From Brevundimonas naejangsanensis (GTDB lineage: Bacteria > Pseudomonadota > Alphaproteobacteria > Caulobacterales > Caulobacteraceae), in NCBI RefSeq assembly GCF_003627995.1, contig NZ_CP032707.1, positions 1,664,501-1,728,500 of the forward strand: 64,000 nucleotides of DNA, in the 5' to 3' direction. This document shows positions 20,284 to 31,011 of the stretch, piece by piece. The first letter of the stretch is position 1, and the number at the start of each line of letters is the position of its first letter. The position numbers and the translations under genes are program-made. The notes under the pieces are model-generated. The model was given only the letters and a program-made list of their open reading frames with translations, was not told the origin of the DNA and made no database searches.

Positions 20284-20434
20284 CCCTCCCCCTCGATGGG
20301 GGAGGGCTGGGTGGGGGTGCAGGCAGACGGCTCGCAAGGGAGCGAAAGAGACGCCGACGCGTCTCCGGCGCTTGATCGTCGCCCGCCGTAGCTTCACCCC
20401 CAGCCCCGACCCTTCCCCCATCGAGGGGGAAGGG
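20284..20434. repeat. Composite palindromic repeat, copy B of family 2
   Basis: CCCTCCCCCTCGATGGGGGAGGG at the left and CCCTTCCCCCATCGAGGGGG at the right, in the inverted arrangement of the element at 5091-5240. It fills most of the gap between tldD and the DUF2807 gene. Confidence 0.8.
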
Positions 20435-20448
20435 AGCGGTCTTGCCGT

Positions 20449-21225
20449 TTAGTCCTGGGTCACGTCGCCCGAGCCGCGGATGTCCATGTTGAGCTGGGAC
20501 GGGCGGCGCGTCAGCCGCACGTCGCCGCTGCCGGTGACGGCGATGTCGGCCTTGCCGGTGGGGCCGACGCGGGCGTCGCCCGAGCCGCTGACCCGCACCG
20601 TGGCGTCCGAGACGATCAGTTCGTCCAGGCGGGCGTCGCCGGCGCCGGACACGTCCAGCGTCACCGTCTCGGACCGGCCCTGGACCTTGACGTCCGAGGC
20701 CCCGGTCAGGGTCAGGTCCAGCGTCGGCTGGTCATAGCCGCGGATGTTCAGGTCGGTCGCGCCCGACAGGTCGAAGCGGTTCACCGAGGGCGCCTTGATG
20801 ACGATCTTCAGCGCGTCGGTCTCGCTCCAGCCGTGGATGCCGGTGCGGGTCCAGCGGATGTAGCTGCGATGGCCCCGGGGGGCGTCCTCCATCGTCAGCC
20901 GGCCGTTGGCGAAGCGGACGCGGTCCACGACCGTCTTGGGGCCGGTGACGATGACGCCCGGCGCGTCGGCCTGCTGGTCGTAGGTGACGTCGGCGGGCAG
21001 GTCGATGGACAGCCGCTGGTCGCCGGTCCAGGCCAGGGTGCGGGTGACCTCGGGCGAAGCCTGGCTCCGTTCGATGGTGAAGCCGTCGCCGCGCTCCCCT
21101 TCGGTGAAGACCCAGGTCCGGTCATGGCGGATCAGGTCGCGACCGCCGACGGCGAAGGCGCCTCCGATGCCGACGATGGCCAGCACCAGGCCCGCGGCGG
21201 AGATGATGAACAGATTGCGGATCAT
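20449..21225 (-). CDS. Exported GIN-domain (DUF2807) protein
   Basis: 258 residues. An N-terminal hydrophobic anchor or signal (residues about 4-25) precedes an all-beta region with repeated short units such as LSGATDLNIRGY, LTGASDVKVQG, VSGAGDARLDEL and VSGSGDARVG. These are the hallmark of the GIN/head domain, a right-handed beta-helix-like fold on the outside of the membrane. It is the last gene of a PadR-DUF1700-DUF2807 operon. The function is unknown; comparable operons respond to envelope conditions. Confidence 0.82.
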   Translation of the reverse strand: MIRNLFIISAAGLVLAIVGIGGAFAVGGRDLIRHDRTWVFTEGERGDGFTIERSQASPEVTRTLAWTGDQRLSIDLPADVTYDQQADAPGVIVTGPKTVVDRVRFANGRLTMEDAPRGHRSYIRWTRTGIHGWSETDALKIVIKAPSVNRFDLSGATDLNIRGYDQPTLDLTLTGASDVKVQGRSETVTLDVSGAGDARLDELIVSDATVRVSGSGDARVGPTGKADIAVTGSGDVRLTRRPSQLNMDIRGSGDVTQD

Positions 21226-21249
21226 GTCTTTAGTCCTCCCCTTCTTGTC

Positions 21250-21816
21250 TCAGGCCTGGGGTTCCAGGGCGGGTTTGATCACCCGGTAGTGCAGGCGGGC
21301 GTACCAGACGGTGGCGTCGATCAGCCACTTGGTCAGCAGGGCCATGGTTCCGACCATGAAGATGCCCATCCCCATCAAGCCGACGCCCAGCAGGGCCGCC
21401 GCCAGGGCGCCGCCGGGGGCGCCGACGAAGGGCCCGGCCACCAGGACGAAGCCGCCCGCGATGAAGACCGCGATGCCCGCCACCAGGATGGACAGCACCG
21501 TGCCGAAGACGGGCAGGGCGATGGGCAGCAGGATCAGGATGTCGATCGCGCCCAGGCCGAGGATGCCGAACACGGCCGCCGCCGCGGAGGAGGCGGACGG
21601 CTCCTGACGCCAGCGCTGGGCGCCGGCCTCGGCCTTCAGTTCGCGGGCCAGGCGGTCGGGGTCGCCCAGGGCGGCCGCCACCTCGGCCTCGCTGCGTCCG
21701 GCGGCGGCGCCGTCGGCGAAGTGGGCTTCATAGTCGTTGACGATCTCATTGGCGGTCGTCGCGGGCAGGCCCACCAGGCCGCGTCGCAAGCGCGCCAGGA
21801 ATTCCGCGCGGGTCAT
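21250..21816 (-). CDS. DUF1700 membrane protein
   Basis: 188 residues. The N-terminal soluble part (MTRAEFLARLRRGLVGLP...EIVNDYEAHFADGAAAGRSEAEVAAALGDPDRLARELKAE) is the DUF1700 signature shared with HAAS-type sensing domains. Several hydrophobic helices follow (about residues 75-165). Its start overlaps the PadR stop by four bases. Such proteins are often partners of a PadR repressor, probably membrane sensors, but no biochemical role is established. Confidence 0.85.
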   Translation of the reverse strand: MTRAEFLARLRRGLVGLPATTANEIVNDYEAHFADGAAAGRSEAEVAAALGDPDRLARELKAEAGAQRWRQEPSASSAAAAVFGILGLGAIDILILLPIALPVFGTVLSILVAGIAVFIAGGFVLVAGPFVGAPGGALAAALLGVGLMGMGIFMVGTMALLTKWLIDATVWYARLHYRVIKPALEPQA

Positions 21817-22241
21817 TGGTCCTCTCCCCTGTCAGCATGGTCGGTCGTGTCGGCTTCGGCGCTGTGGTCGGCCAGGGCCGGAGTCTCGGCCGGAGCTCCG
21901 GCTGTGACGACGTCCTCGGCTTCGCCGGCGATCAAGGCCTCGACGGCGCGGGCGAAAGCCCGCCATTCGGTGGTCTGGCCGTCAAGGGCGCGACGGCCCC
22001 CGGCGGTCAGCCGATAGTATTTGCGCGACGGACCGCTGGATGATTCGACCAGATAGGTCTCGACCAGGCCGTCGGTCTGCATTCTCCGCATCAGCGGATA
22101 GATGGTGCCTTCCCCCATGCCTATGGCGTCGGACAGGCGGGAGGCGATTTCATAGGCGTAGCTGTCGCGCCGGGCGAGCAGCGCCAGGACGCATAGCCCC
22201 AGCACGCCTTTCTTCAACTGGATGTCGATGGTGTCGGGCAT
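21813..22241 (-). CDS. PadR family transcriptional repressor
   Basis: 142 residues. A winged helix-turn-helix occupies residues about 8-85 (LKKGVLGLCVLALLARRDSYAYEIASRL...EGTIYPLMRRMQTDGLVETYL), with the PadR signature SGPSRKYYRLTAGGRRAL in the wing. The acidic C-terminus is short, as in subfamily 2. The start at 22241 has GAGAGGGGA upstream; a longer frame to 22376 runs through the operator and is rejected. It heads the operon with DUF1700 and DUF2807 and likely represses it. Confidence 0.88.
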   Translation of the reverse strand: MPDTIDIQLKKGVLGLCVLALLARRDSYAYEIASRLSDAIGMGEGTIYPLMRRMQTDGLVETYLVESSSGPSRKYYRLTAGGRRALDGQTTEWRAFARAVEALIAGEAEDVVTAGAPAETPALADHSAEADTTDHADRGEDQ

Positions 22242-22272
22242 GGCGTCCCCTCTCGTGATGGAGAAAAGGTAT

Positions 22273-22288
22273 CGCAAGGTATCTTGCG
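22273..22288 (-). promoter_or_regulatory. Candidate PadR operator
   Basis: CGCAAG-GTAT-CTTGCG is a perfect 6-bp dyad 32 bases before the padR-type start. AAGGTA occurs three times in this stretch (22266, 22276, 22293). The position fits autorepression. Confidence 0.45.
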
Positions 22289-22492
22289 TCACAAGGTAGC
22301 TATCTAAACATGACACCGATTTAATTGACCGCTTTTTGTCGCGCGGCCGCCCTAGCTGCGCTTGATCGCTTGGCAAGGGCGATCCGAGCCGATAAGGACC
22401 GGCCCTGACACGCCGAGGTCCGTCTGGACCCGGCGGCGCTTGCGAATTGCTCGCAGGCGTCTGCTGTAGAACGGTTTATGAGGACTTCTCGA

Positions 22493-25116
<2,624 letters not shown>

Positions 25117-25138
25117 TCCGTATAGGATGAACCGGAGA

Positions 25139-25173
25139 GGCCGCCCTTCCGCAACCGGAGGGGCGGCCTTTGC
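25139..25173 (+). terminator. Terminator/attenuator hairpin between ctaD and ctaB
   Basis: GGCCGCCC (25139-25146) pairs with GGGCGGCC (25161-25168) and the stem continues inward for five more pairs around CAAC. TTTGCTCTTT follows. The only good ribosome-binding sequence for ctaB (GGAGGGG, 25157-25163) is inside the 3' arm. Confidence 0.65.
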
Positions 25174-25178
25174 TCTTT

Positions 25179-26147
25179 ATGACCATGACCGACCGCCAAG
25201 CTCCCCTCGTCACGACGGCCCAACCGGAAGACTTCTTCCAGCTGTTGAAGCCGCGCGTCATGTCGCTGGTGGTGTTCACCGCCGTCACCGGACTGGTGGT
25301 GGCGCCCGGGCGGCTGGACTGGATCAACGCCATCGTCGCCGTGCTGTGCATCGCCATGGGCGCGGGCGCGGCCGGGGCGCTCAACATGGCGATCGAGGGC
25401 GAGACCGACGCCCTGATGCGGCGCACCCGGGGCCGACCCGTCGCGGCCGGGCGGGTGCGCAAGAACGACGCCATGGCCTTCGGCATGGTGCTGTCGGTCT
25501 TCTCGGTGATGCTTCTGGGGATGACCACCAACTGGCTGGCGGGCGGGCTGCTCGGCCTGACCATCGTCTATTACGCCTGGCTCTACACCCTGGTGCTGAA
25601 GCGCCGGACGCCCCAGAACATCGTTATCGGCGGGGCGGCGGGCGCCTTTCCGCCGGTGATCGGCTGGGCCGCCGTGACCGGCGACGCGCCGTGGCAGGCC
25701 TGGCTGCTGTTCCTGATCATCTTCCTGTGGACGCCGCCGCACAGCTGGGCCCTGGCCCTCTATTCGGCCGGGGACTACGCCAAGGCGGGCATTCCGATGA
25801 TGCCGGTGGCGCGCGGCGCCAAGTCGACCCGCCTGCAGATCCTGCTCTACAGCCTGGTCTTCGTGCCGGTGGCGATCGCGCCGGCCTTCACCGGCCTGGG
25901 CGGGCCGGTCTATCTGGTGGTGTCCGTGGCCGGCGGCCTGTTCTTCCTGGCCCTGGCGGCGCGGCTGTGGCGCTCGCGCGCGGGCGACCAGCCGGACAAG
26001 GCCGAGGCCGTGGGGCGAGAGGCCGCATTGTATGATGTGCGCGCCGAGGCCAAACCGGCCCGTAACCTGTTCGCCTTCTCGATCTTGTACCTGATGGCGT
26101 TGTTCTCGGCCCTCCTGGTCGAGCAGCTGCCGGGCGTGGGAGTCTGA
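25179..26147 (+). CDS. ctaB: Protoheme IX farnesyltransferase (heme O synthase)
   Basis: About 322 residues. It adds a farnesyl group to heme b, giving heme O for heme A synthesis. The UbiA-family motif NMAIEGETDALMRRTRGRP carries the Asn/Asp metal site and RT..RP pattern. Nine hydrophobic helices are expected. ATG 25179 was chosen; a TTG at 25170 is better spaced from GGAGGGG and would add three residues. It continues the oxidase run, with four bases between its stop and the next gene. Confidence 0.93.
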   Translation: MTMTDRQAPLVTTAQPEDFFQLLKPRVMSLVVFTAVTGLVVAPGRLDWINAIVAVLCIAMGAGAAGALNMAIEGETDALMRRTRGRPVAAGRVRKNDAMAFGMVLSVFSVMLLGMTTNWLAGGLLGLTIVYYAWLYTLVLKRRTPQNIVIGGAAGAFPPVIGWAAVTGDAPWQAWLLFLIIFLWTPPHSWALALYSAGDYAKAGIPMMPVARGAKSTRLQILLYSLVFVPVAIAPAFTGLGGPVYLVVSVAGGLFFLALAARLWRSRAGDQPDKAEAVGREAALYDVRAEAKPARNLFAFSILYLMALFSALLVEQLPGVGV

Positions 26148-26151
26148 AACC

Positions 26152-26415
26152 GTGTCCCAAATGAAATACATCAAGCTGAGCGATGAACAGGTTCGTGCGC
26201 GCAAGCGCCGGAACGTGGCCATCGCCTTGGGCCTTCTGGGCTTCATCGCGCTGATCTATCTGGTGACCATGTCGCGCATGCACGCCAACAACCGGGCGCG
26301 CGTGGCGGCCGAGAGCGCGGCCCTGGCCACGCTGGAGCGGGCCGACCCGGCCCTGCCGCCGCCGGTCCAGCCGGACGCCGGCGCGCCGCAGACGACGGAG
26401 ACCGTCCAGCCGTGA
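26152..26415 (+). CDS. Small single-helix membrane protein of the oxidase operon
   Basis: 87 residues. A basic N-terminus (EQVRARKRRN) precedes one transmembrane helix (VAIALGLLGFIALIYLVTM, residues about 23-41). A Pro/Ala-rich soluble tail follows. Small proteins of this shape between ctaB and ctaG are common in alphaproteobacterial oxidase operons and are presumed assembly helpers (CoxF-like); the exact role is unknown. The start is GTG 26152, or ATG 26161 three codons later. Its stop overlaps the ctaG start (GTGA). Confidence 0.75.
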   Translation: MSQMKYIKLSDEQVRARKRRNVAIALGLLGFIALIYLVTMSRMHANNRARVAAESAALATLERADPALPPPVQPDAGAPQTTETVQP

Positions 26416-26975
26416 AGAACAAGAACAAGGTCGCCCTGCTGTGCGCGGCCCTGGTGATCGGCATGACGGGCGCGGCCTTCGCGGCCGTGCCCCTGTATCG
26501 CATCTTCTGCCAGGTCACCGGCTTCGACGGCACGGTGAAGAAGGCCGAGGCCGCGCCGACCGAGGTGCTGGATCGGGAAGTCCTGATCCGCTTCGATACC
26601 AATGTCCGCGACTTGCCCATGACCTTCAAGGCCGAGCAGCTGAGCCAGAAGGTCCACATCGGCGAGACGGGCATGGCCTATTTCGCCGTGACCAACACCT
26701 CGAACGAGCCGATCCACGCCACGGCGGCCTACAACGTCGTTCCCGAGCGTGCGGGCCCCTACTTCCAGAAGCTGCAGTGCTTCTGCTTCGAGGGCCAGGA
26801 AATCGCCCCCGGCGAGACCCGCTCCTTCCCGGTGCAGTATTTCGTGGCGCCCGAACTGGCGACCGACGCCGAGGTCAAGGGCGTGCGCCAGATCACCCTC
26901 AGCTACACCTTCTTTCCGACCAAGGGCTTCCAGCAGGCCGCCGCGGGCGACTCCGCTGTTGGCAAAGCCGGATAG
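26412..26975 (+). CDS. ctaG: Cytochrome c oxidase assembly protein CtaG (Cox11)
   Basis: 187 residues. Cox11 delivers copper to the CuB site of subunit I from the periplasmic side. One N-terminal helix (VALLCAALVIGMTGAAFA) anchors it. The immunoglobulin-like domain contains the copper motif QCFCFEGQ and the family stretches VPLYRIFCQVTGFDG and LSYTFFP. The GTG start overlaps the previous stop. Confidence 0.95.
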   Translation: MKNKNKVALLCAALVIGMTGAAFAAVPLYRIFCQVTGFDGTVKKAEAAPTEVLDREVLIRFDTNVRDLPMTFKAEQLSQKVHIGETGMAYFAVTNTSNEPIHATAAYNVVPERAGPYFQKLQCFCFEGQEIAPGETRSFPVQYFVAPELATDAEVKGVRQITLSYTFFPTKGFQQAAAGDSAVGKAG

Positions 26976-27029
26976 CCGGGGCTATAGCCCTCAACAACGA
27001 CTCTCGCCTTAATTTCAGAGACCCTGGGA

Positions 27030-27908
27030 ATGGCCGACGCTCACGCGAAACCGCAACACGACTACCACCTCGTCGACCCTAGCCCGTGGCCGCTGGCCGG
27101 GGCGTTTTCCGCCGCCGTCATGTTCGTCGGCGCCGTCATGTGGATGAAGGGCCTGTTCGGCCTGGAAGCCGGCACCAAGTGGCTGTTCTTCGTCGGCCTG
27201 GCCGGCGTGCTGTTCACCATGTACGCGTGGTGGTCGGATGTCGTGAAGGAAAGCCGCAAGGGCGACCACACCCCGGTCGTGGGCATCGGCCTGCGCTACG
27301 GCATGGTGCTGTTCATCGCGTCGGAGGTGATGTTCTTCGTCTCCTTCTTCTGGATGTTCTTCGACATGGCGATCTTCAATGAATCGCGTGCGATCATCCC
27401 GGAAGTCGGCAACTGGATGGACACCGCCGCCGCCTGGAAGACCTGGCCCCCGACGGGCGTCGAGCTGCTGGATCCCTGGAGCCTGCCGCTGCTGAACACG
27501 GTCATCCTGCTGCTGTCGGGCACGACCCTGACCTGGGCCCACCACGCCCTGATGGTCGGCGACCGCAAGGGCGCCAAGCTGGGCCTGCTGATCACCGTCC
27601 TGCTGGGCGTGCTGTTCACCGGCGTCCAGGCCTACGAATATTACCACATCCTGCACGCGCACCTGTTCTTCAGCGAAGCGGCCGCCCAGTCGAAGCTGTA
27701 CGGCTCGATCTTCTTCATGACGACGGGCTTCCACGGCTTCCACGTCCTGATCGGCACCATCTTCCTGGCCGTCTGCCTGCTGCGCCTCTACGCCGGCCAG
27801 ATGTCGCCGCAGAAGCATTTCGGCCTCGAGGCGGCTGCCTGGTACTGGCACTTCGTCGACGTGGTGTGGCTGTTCCTCTTCGTCTTCATGTACGTCACCT
27901 TCGGTTGA
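27030..27908 (+). CDS. ctaE: Cytochrome c oxidase subunit III
   Basis: 292 residues. Subunit III stabilises proton uptake in the aa3 oxidase. The N-terminal HDYHLVDPSPWPLAGAF and the C-terminal GFHGFHVLIGTIFL and WYWHFVDVVWLFLFV are highly conserved. Seven helices are expected. A 54-base gap after ctaG includes its GGGA site. The stop overlaps a TTG start of the DUF983 gene. Confidence 0.96.
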   Translation: MADAHAKPQHDYHLVDPSPWPLAGAFSAAVMFVGAVMWMKGLFGLEAGTKWLFFVGLAGVLFTMYAWWSDVVKESRKGDHTPVVGIGLRYGMVLFIASEVMFFVSFFWMFFDMAIFNESRAIIPEVGNWMDTAAAWKTWPPTGVELLDPWSLPLLNTVILLLSGTTLTWAHHALMVGDRKGAKLGLLITVLLGVLFTGVQAYEYYHILHAHLFFSEAAAQSKLYGSIFFMTTGFHGFHVLIGTIFLAVCLLRLYAGQMSPQKHFGLEAAAWYWHFVDVVWLFLFVFMYVTFG

Positions 27909-28348
27909 TCGAAGTCGACGCAAAAGCTGAACGACAGTCGGCGCGGGGCCCCAAGCCCCGCGCCGATTTGCATGCCGCCCAGGCCATTCGCGCCGGGCTT
28001 CTGGGGCGGTGCCCCGCCTGCGGCCGGGGGGCCCTGTTTGAAGGCTTCCTGACGCGCCGGGCCCGGTGCGAGGCCTGCGGCTTCGACCTAGGCGCGGTCG
28101 ACACCGGCGACGGCGCGGCCACCTTCATCATGCAGATCGCCGGCTTCCTGGTCGGCTTCTCGGCCCTGGCGGTCGAGATCGCCTGGCGTCCGCCGCTGTG
28201 GCTGCACCTGGTCGTCTGGCTGCCCTTGGTCGCGCTTCTGGCCGTCGCCCTGATGCGGCCGGGCAAGGGGCTGATGACCGCCCTTCAGATCCTGCGCCTG
28301 CGCCAGGATCCGACCGCCCGCCCCGATGGTTCCTCCAAGGCCCGATGA
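27905..28348 (+). CDS. DUF983 family membrane protein
   Basis: 147 residues. A zinc-ribbon-like CPACGRG...CEACG precedes two membrane helices (about residues 65-110). DUF983 proteins are alphaproteobacterial and sit repeatedly in oxidase operons. The role is unknown, with oxidase or heme maturation inferred from context. The TTG start at 27905 overlaps the ctaE stop (TTGA) and no better in-frame start precedes the ribbon; TTG 27968 is an alternative. The stop overlaps the SURF1 start. Confidence 0.8.
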   Translation: MIEVDAKAERQSARGPKPRADLHAAQAIRAGLLGRCPACGRGALFEGFLTRRARCEACGFDLGAVDTGDGAATFIMQIAGFLVGFSALAVEIAWRPPLWLHLVVWLPLVALLAVALMRPGKGLMTALQILRLRQDPTARPDGSSKAR

Positions 28349-29073
28349 CCCAGTCCGCCACCCCCCGTTTCCCCATCGTCCTGACCGTGGCGGCCGCCGC
28401 CGTCCTGGGGCTGCTGCTGACGCTGGGCGTCTGGCAGGCCCAGCGCCTGACGTGGAAGGAGGGCCTGATCGCCCAGGCCGAGGCCGTGGCCCAGCTTCCG
28501 CCGGTTCCTCTGGCGGAGGCGCTGAGGGCGGCCGACCCCGAGTTCCGCCGCGTGCTGCTGACCTGCCGCGGCCTGGGCGCCGCCCCCTTCGTCGAACTGC
28601 AGACCATCGAGGACGGCGACGCGGGCGTGCGCCTGATCTCCGCCTGCCCGGTCGAGGGGCAGGGGACCGTCCTGGTCGACCGGGGTTTCGTGCCGACCGG
28701 GACGACCGAGCGTCCGGCGGTGGACGCGGCTGATTCCATGCCGGTCGTGGTGGCGGGCGTGCTGCGCCGCGCCCCGGCGCCCGGCGCCATGACCCCGCCG
28801 CCGTCAGGCCGCCTGTTCTACGGCCGCGACATGGCCGCCATGGCGAAGGCGCTGGATGTCGAGGGGCCGGTGTCGCCCTTCACCCTCTACGCCACCACCG
28901 CGACCAATCCCGACTGGTCGGCCTTGCGGCCCGTGGCCCCGCCGACGGCCTTCGCCAACAATCACCTGGGCTACGCCCTGACCTGGTTCGGCCTCGCCGC
29001 CGTCCTGATCGTCTTCTACATAGTGATGCTGCGCCGCCGCCTGAGCCGCGCCGACAGCCCCAAGGATCGCTGA
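28345..29073 (+). CDS. SURF1 family cytochrome oxidase biogenesis protein
   Basis: 242 residues. SURF1 helps insert heme A into subunit I. It has the family layout: an N-terminal helix (FPIVLTVAAAAVLGLLLTLGVWQAQRL with the GxWQ..R signature), a periplasmic domain with VLVDRGFVP, and a C-terminal helix preceded by NNHLGYALTWFGLA. It overlaps the DUF983 stop by ATGA. Confidence 0.93.
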   Translation: MTQSATPRFPIVLTVAAAAVLGLLLTLGVWQAQRLTWKEGLIAQAEAVAQLPPVPLAEALRAADPEFRRVLLTCRGLGAAPFVELQTIEDGDAGVRLISACPVEGQGTVLVDRGFVPTGTTERPAVDAADSMPVVVAGVLRRAPAPGAMTPPPSGRLFYGRDMAAMAKALDVEGPVSPFTLYATTATNPDWSALRPVAPPTAFANNHLGYALTWFGLAAVLIVFYIVMLRRRLSRADSPKDR

Positions 29074-29074
29074 C

Positions 29075-30343
29075 CTGACTGCTCGCCTTCACACTCTGTC
29101 CAACGGCGTCCGCGTCGTGTGCGACCCCATGCCCGGCCTGCGCACCATCGCCGTCACCGTGGCCGTCAACGGCGGCGCCCGCATGGAGGACGAGAGCCGG
29201 TCCGGCTGGTCGCACCTGCTGGAGCACCTGGTGTTCAAGGGCGCGGGCGACATGGGCGCGCGCGACATCGTCGAGCGCGTCGAGGCCGAGGGCGGCTCGA
29301 TCAACGCCGCCACCGGCTATGAACGGACCAGCTTCGACGTCCGCGCCCTGAAGGGCAGCCTGCCGCTGGCCATGCAGGTGCTGTCCGACCTGGTGTTCCG
29401 CCCGACCTTGGCGCCCGACGAGATCGAGCGCGAGAAGGACGTGGTGGCCCAGGAGATCGCCGAGGCCTTCGACACCCCTGACGACCATGTGTTCGAGATG
29501 GCCCAGACCCAGGCCTTCGCCGGCCACGGGCTGGGGCGGCCGATCCTGGGCTCGATCGCCAGCCTGGCGCCCGCCGACCGCGCGGCCGTCAGCGACTGGC
29601 GCGCCCGCCTCTATTCGCCCGACCGCATGGTGGTGGCCGTCTCGGGGGCGGTCGAGGAGGGCGAACTGCTGGCCCTGGCCGAGAGCTGGTTTGGCCAGGC
29701 GGCGGCCACCCCCAGCGCAGGCTCGTCGCCCGCCGCCTTCGCCGGGGGCGAGGCGCGGCTGGCGCGCAAGATCGAGCAGGCCAATCTGGTCTTCCAGCTG
29801 CCCAGCCTGGGCGCGCGCGATCCACGCCTGCCAGTGCTGCGCCTGTTCACGGAAATCCTGGGCGGGGGCATGGCCTCGCGCCTGTTCCAGAGCGCGCGCG
29901 AGGACCGCGGCCTGGCCTACGCCATCGACGCCTATCACGAGACCTATGACGACCTGGGCGTGCTCGGCGTCTATGCCGGGGCGGCGGCCGAGCGGTCGCG
30001 GGAGCTGGCCGACCTGTGCGCCGCCGAAATCCTCGACCTGGCCGAGAAGGGGCCGACGGACCAGGAGCTGGCGCGCGCCAAGGCGGTGCTGAACGCCGGC
30101 CTGTGGATGGCCGACGAGAGCCCGGCCAGCCGCTCGGGGCGCCTGGCGGGCCAGACCCTGGTGTTCGGCGCGCCCGTCTCGTCCGAGGACAGCGCCGCGC
30201 GCATCGACGCCCAGACGGCGGCCGACCTGCGCGAGGTGGGTCGCGACCTGGCGGCGTCGGGCCGCTCCGCGACCGCGGTTCTGGGGCCCCGCGCGGCGGG
30301 CGGCGCCGGTCGCGCCTTCCGCGAGCGCATGGCCGGCCGCTGA
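29075..30343 (+). CDS. M16 family zinc peptidase
   Basis: 422 residues. It resembles processing-peptidase-like M16B enzymes of bacteria. The inverted zinc motif HLLEH is at residues 47-51, with the distal Glu in EKDVVAQEIAE. The second half is the non-catalytic M16 domain. Family N-termini begin with LHTLSNGVRVV, which lies upstream of the first GTG (29117). The only suitable start is CTG 29075, with AAGGA 8 bases before it, so a rare CTG start is proposed. It follows SURF1 after one base. Substrates are unknown. Confidence 0.87.
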   Translation: MTARLHTLSNGVRVVCDPMPGLRTIAVTVAVNGGARMEDESRSGWSHLLEHLVFKGAGDMGARDIVERVEAEGGSINAATGYERTSFDVRALKGSLPLAMQVLSDLVFRPTLAPDEIEREKDVVAQEIAEAFDTPDDHVFEMAQTQAFAGHGLGRPILGSIASLAPADRAAVSDWRARLYSPDRMVVAVSGAVEEGELLALAESWFGQAAATPSAGSSPAAFAGGEARLARKIEQANLVFQLPSLGARDPRLPVLRLFTEILGGGMASRLFQSAREDRGLAYAIDAYHETYDDLGVLGVYAGAAAERSRELADLCAAEILDLAEKGPTDQELARAKAVLNAGLWMADESPASRSGRLAGQTLVFGAPVSSEDSAARIDAQTAADLREVGRDLAASGRSATAVLGPRAAGGAGRAFRERMAGR

Positions 30344-30390
30344 GGCGGTCCCTGCTGACGCCGGGGCCGCATCGCGCTATCGTTCCATCC

Positions 30391-31011
30391 ATGGCCTTGT
30401 TCGACTGGATGGCCGAGGCGACCGGACCGGTCCTGAACGGGCAGGGGGTCGTGCTGCGCCCGCCGCGCCCGTCCGACTACATGGCGTGGGCGGCGCTGCG
30501 CGAGGAGTCGCGCGACTATCTGCAGCCGTGGGAGCCCGTCTGGGCCGAGGACGACCTGAGCCGCGCCGCCTTCCGCCGCCGGCTGGGCGTCTATGCGCGC
30601 GAGATGGAGCTGGGCACGGCCTGGCCGCTGTTCGTCTTCGATCCGGCCGACGAGGCCCTCCTGGGGGCCATCACCCTGTCCAACATCCGGCGCGGCGTGG
30701 CCGAGACCGGGACGCTCGGCTACTGGGTCGGCCGCCCCCACGCCGGGCGGGGCGTCGGCACGGCGGCGGCGCGGACCATGCTGGCCTACGCCTTCGGCGA
30801 ACTGAAGCTGCATCGGGTCGAGGCGGCCTGCCTGCCGACCAACCACGCCTCGCGCCGCGTGCTGGAGAAGGCGGGGTTTCGTCAGGAGGGGATGGCCCGA
30901 GCTTATTTGAAAATTAACGGCCGATGGGCAGACCATCTGTTGTTTGGCGTTCTCGACGAGGAGTTCGCTGCGGTCGCCTCCCGTCCAGCCAGAGTATCGG
31001 ACCCGCTTTGA
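30391..31011 (+). CDS. GNAT family N-acetyltransferase, RimJ-like
   Basis: 206 residues. The acetyl-CoA site reads GYWVGRPHAGRGVGTAAARTML. The RimJ/RimL signatures HRVEAACLPTNHASRRVLEKAGFRQEGMARAYLKINGRW are complete. RimJ-type enzymes acetylate the N-terminus of ribosomal or other proteins; the actual substrate is unknown. Its stop overlaps the TTG start of the phosphodiesterase gene. Confidence 0.9.
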   Translation: MALFDWMAEATGPVLNGQGVVLRPPRPSDYMAWAALREESRDYLQPWEPVWAEDDLSRAAFRRRLGVYAREMELGTAWPLFVFDPADEALLGAITLSNIRRGVAETGTLGYWVGRPHAGRGVGTAAARTMLAYAFGELKLHRVEAACLPTNHASRRVLEKAGFRQEGMARAYLKINGRWADHLLFGVLDEEFAAVASRPARVSDPL

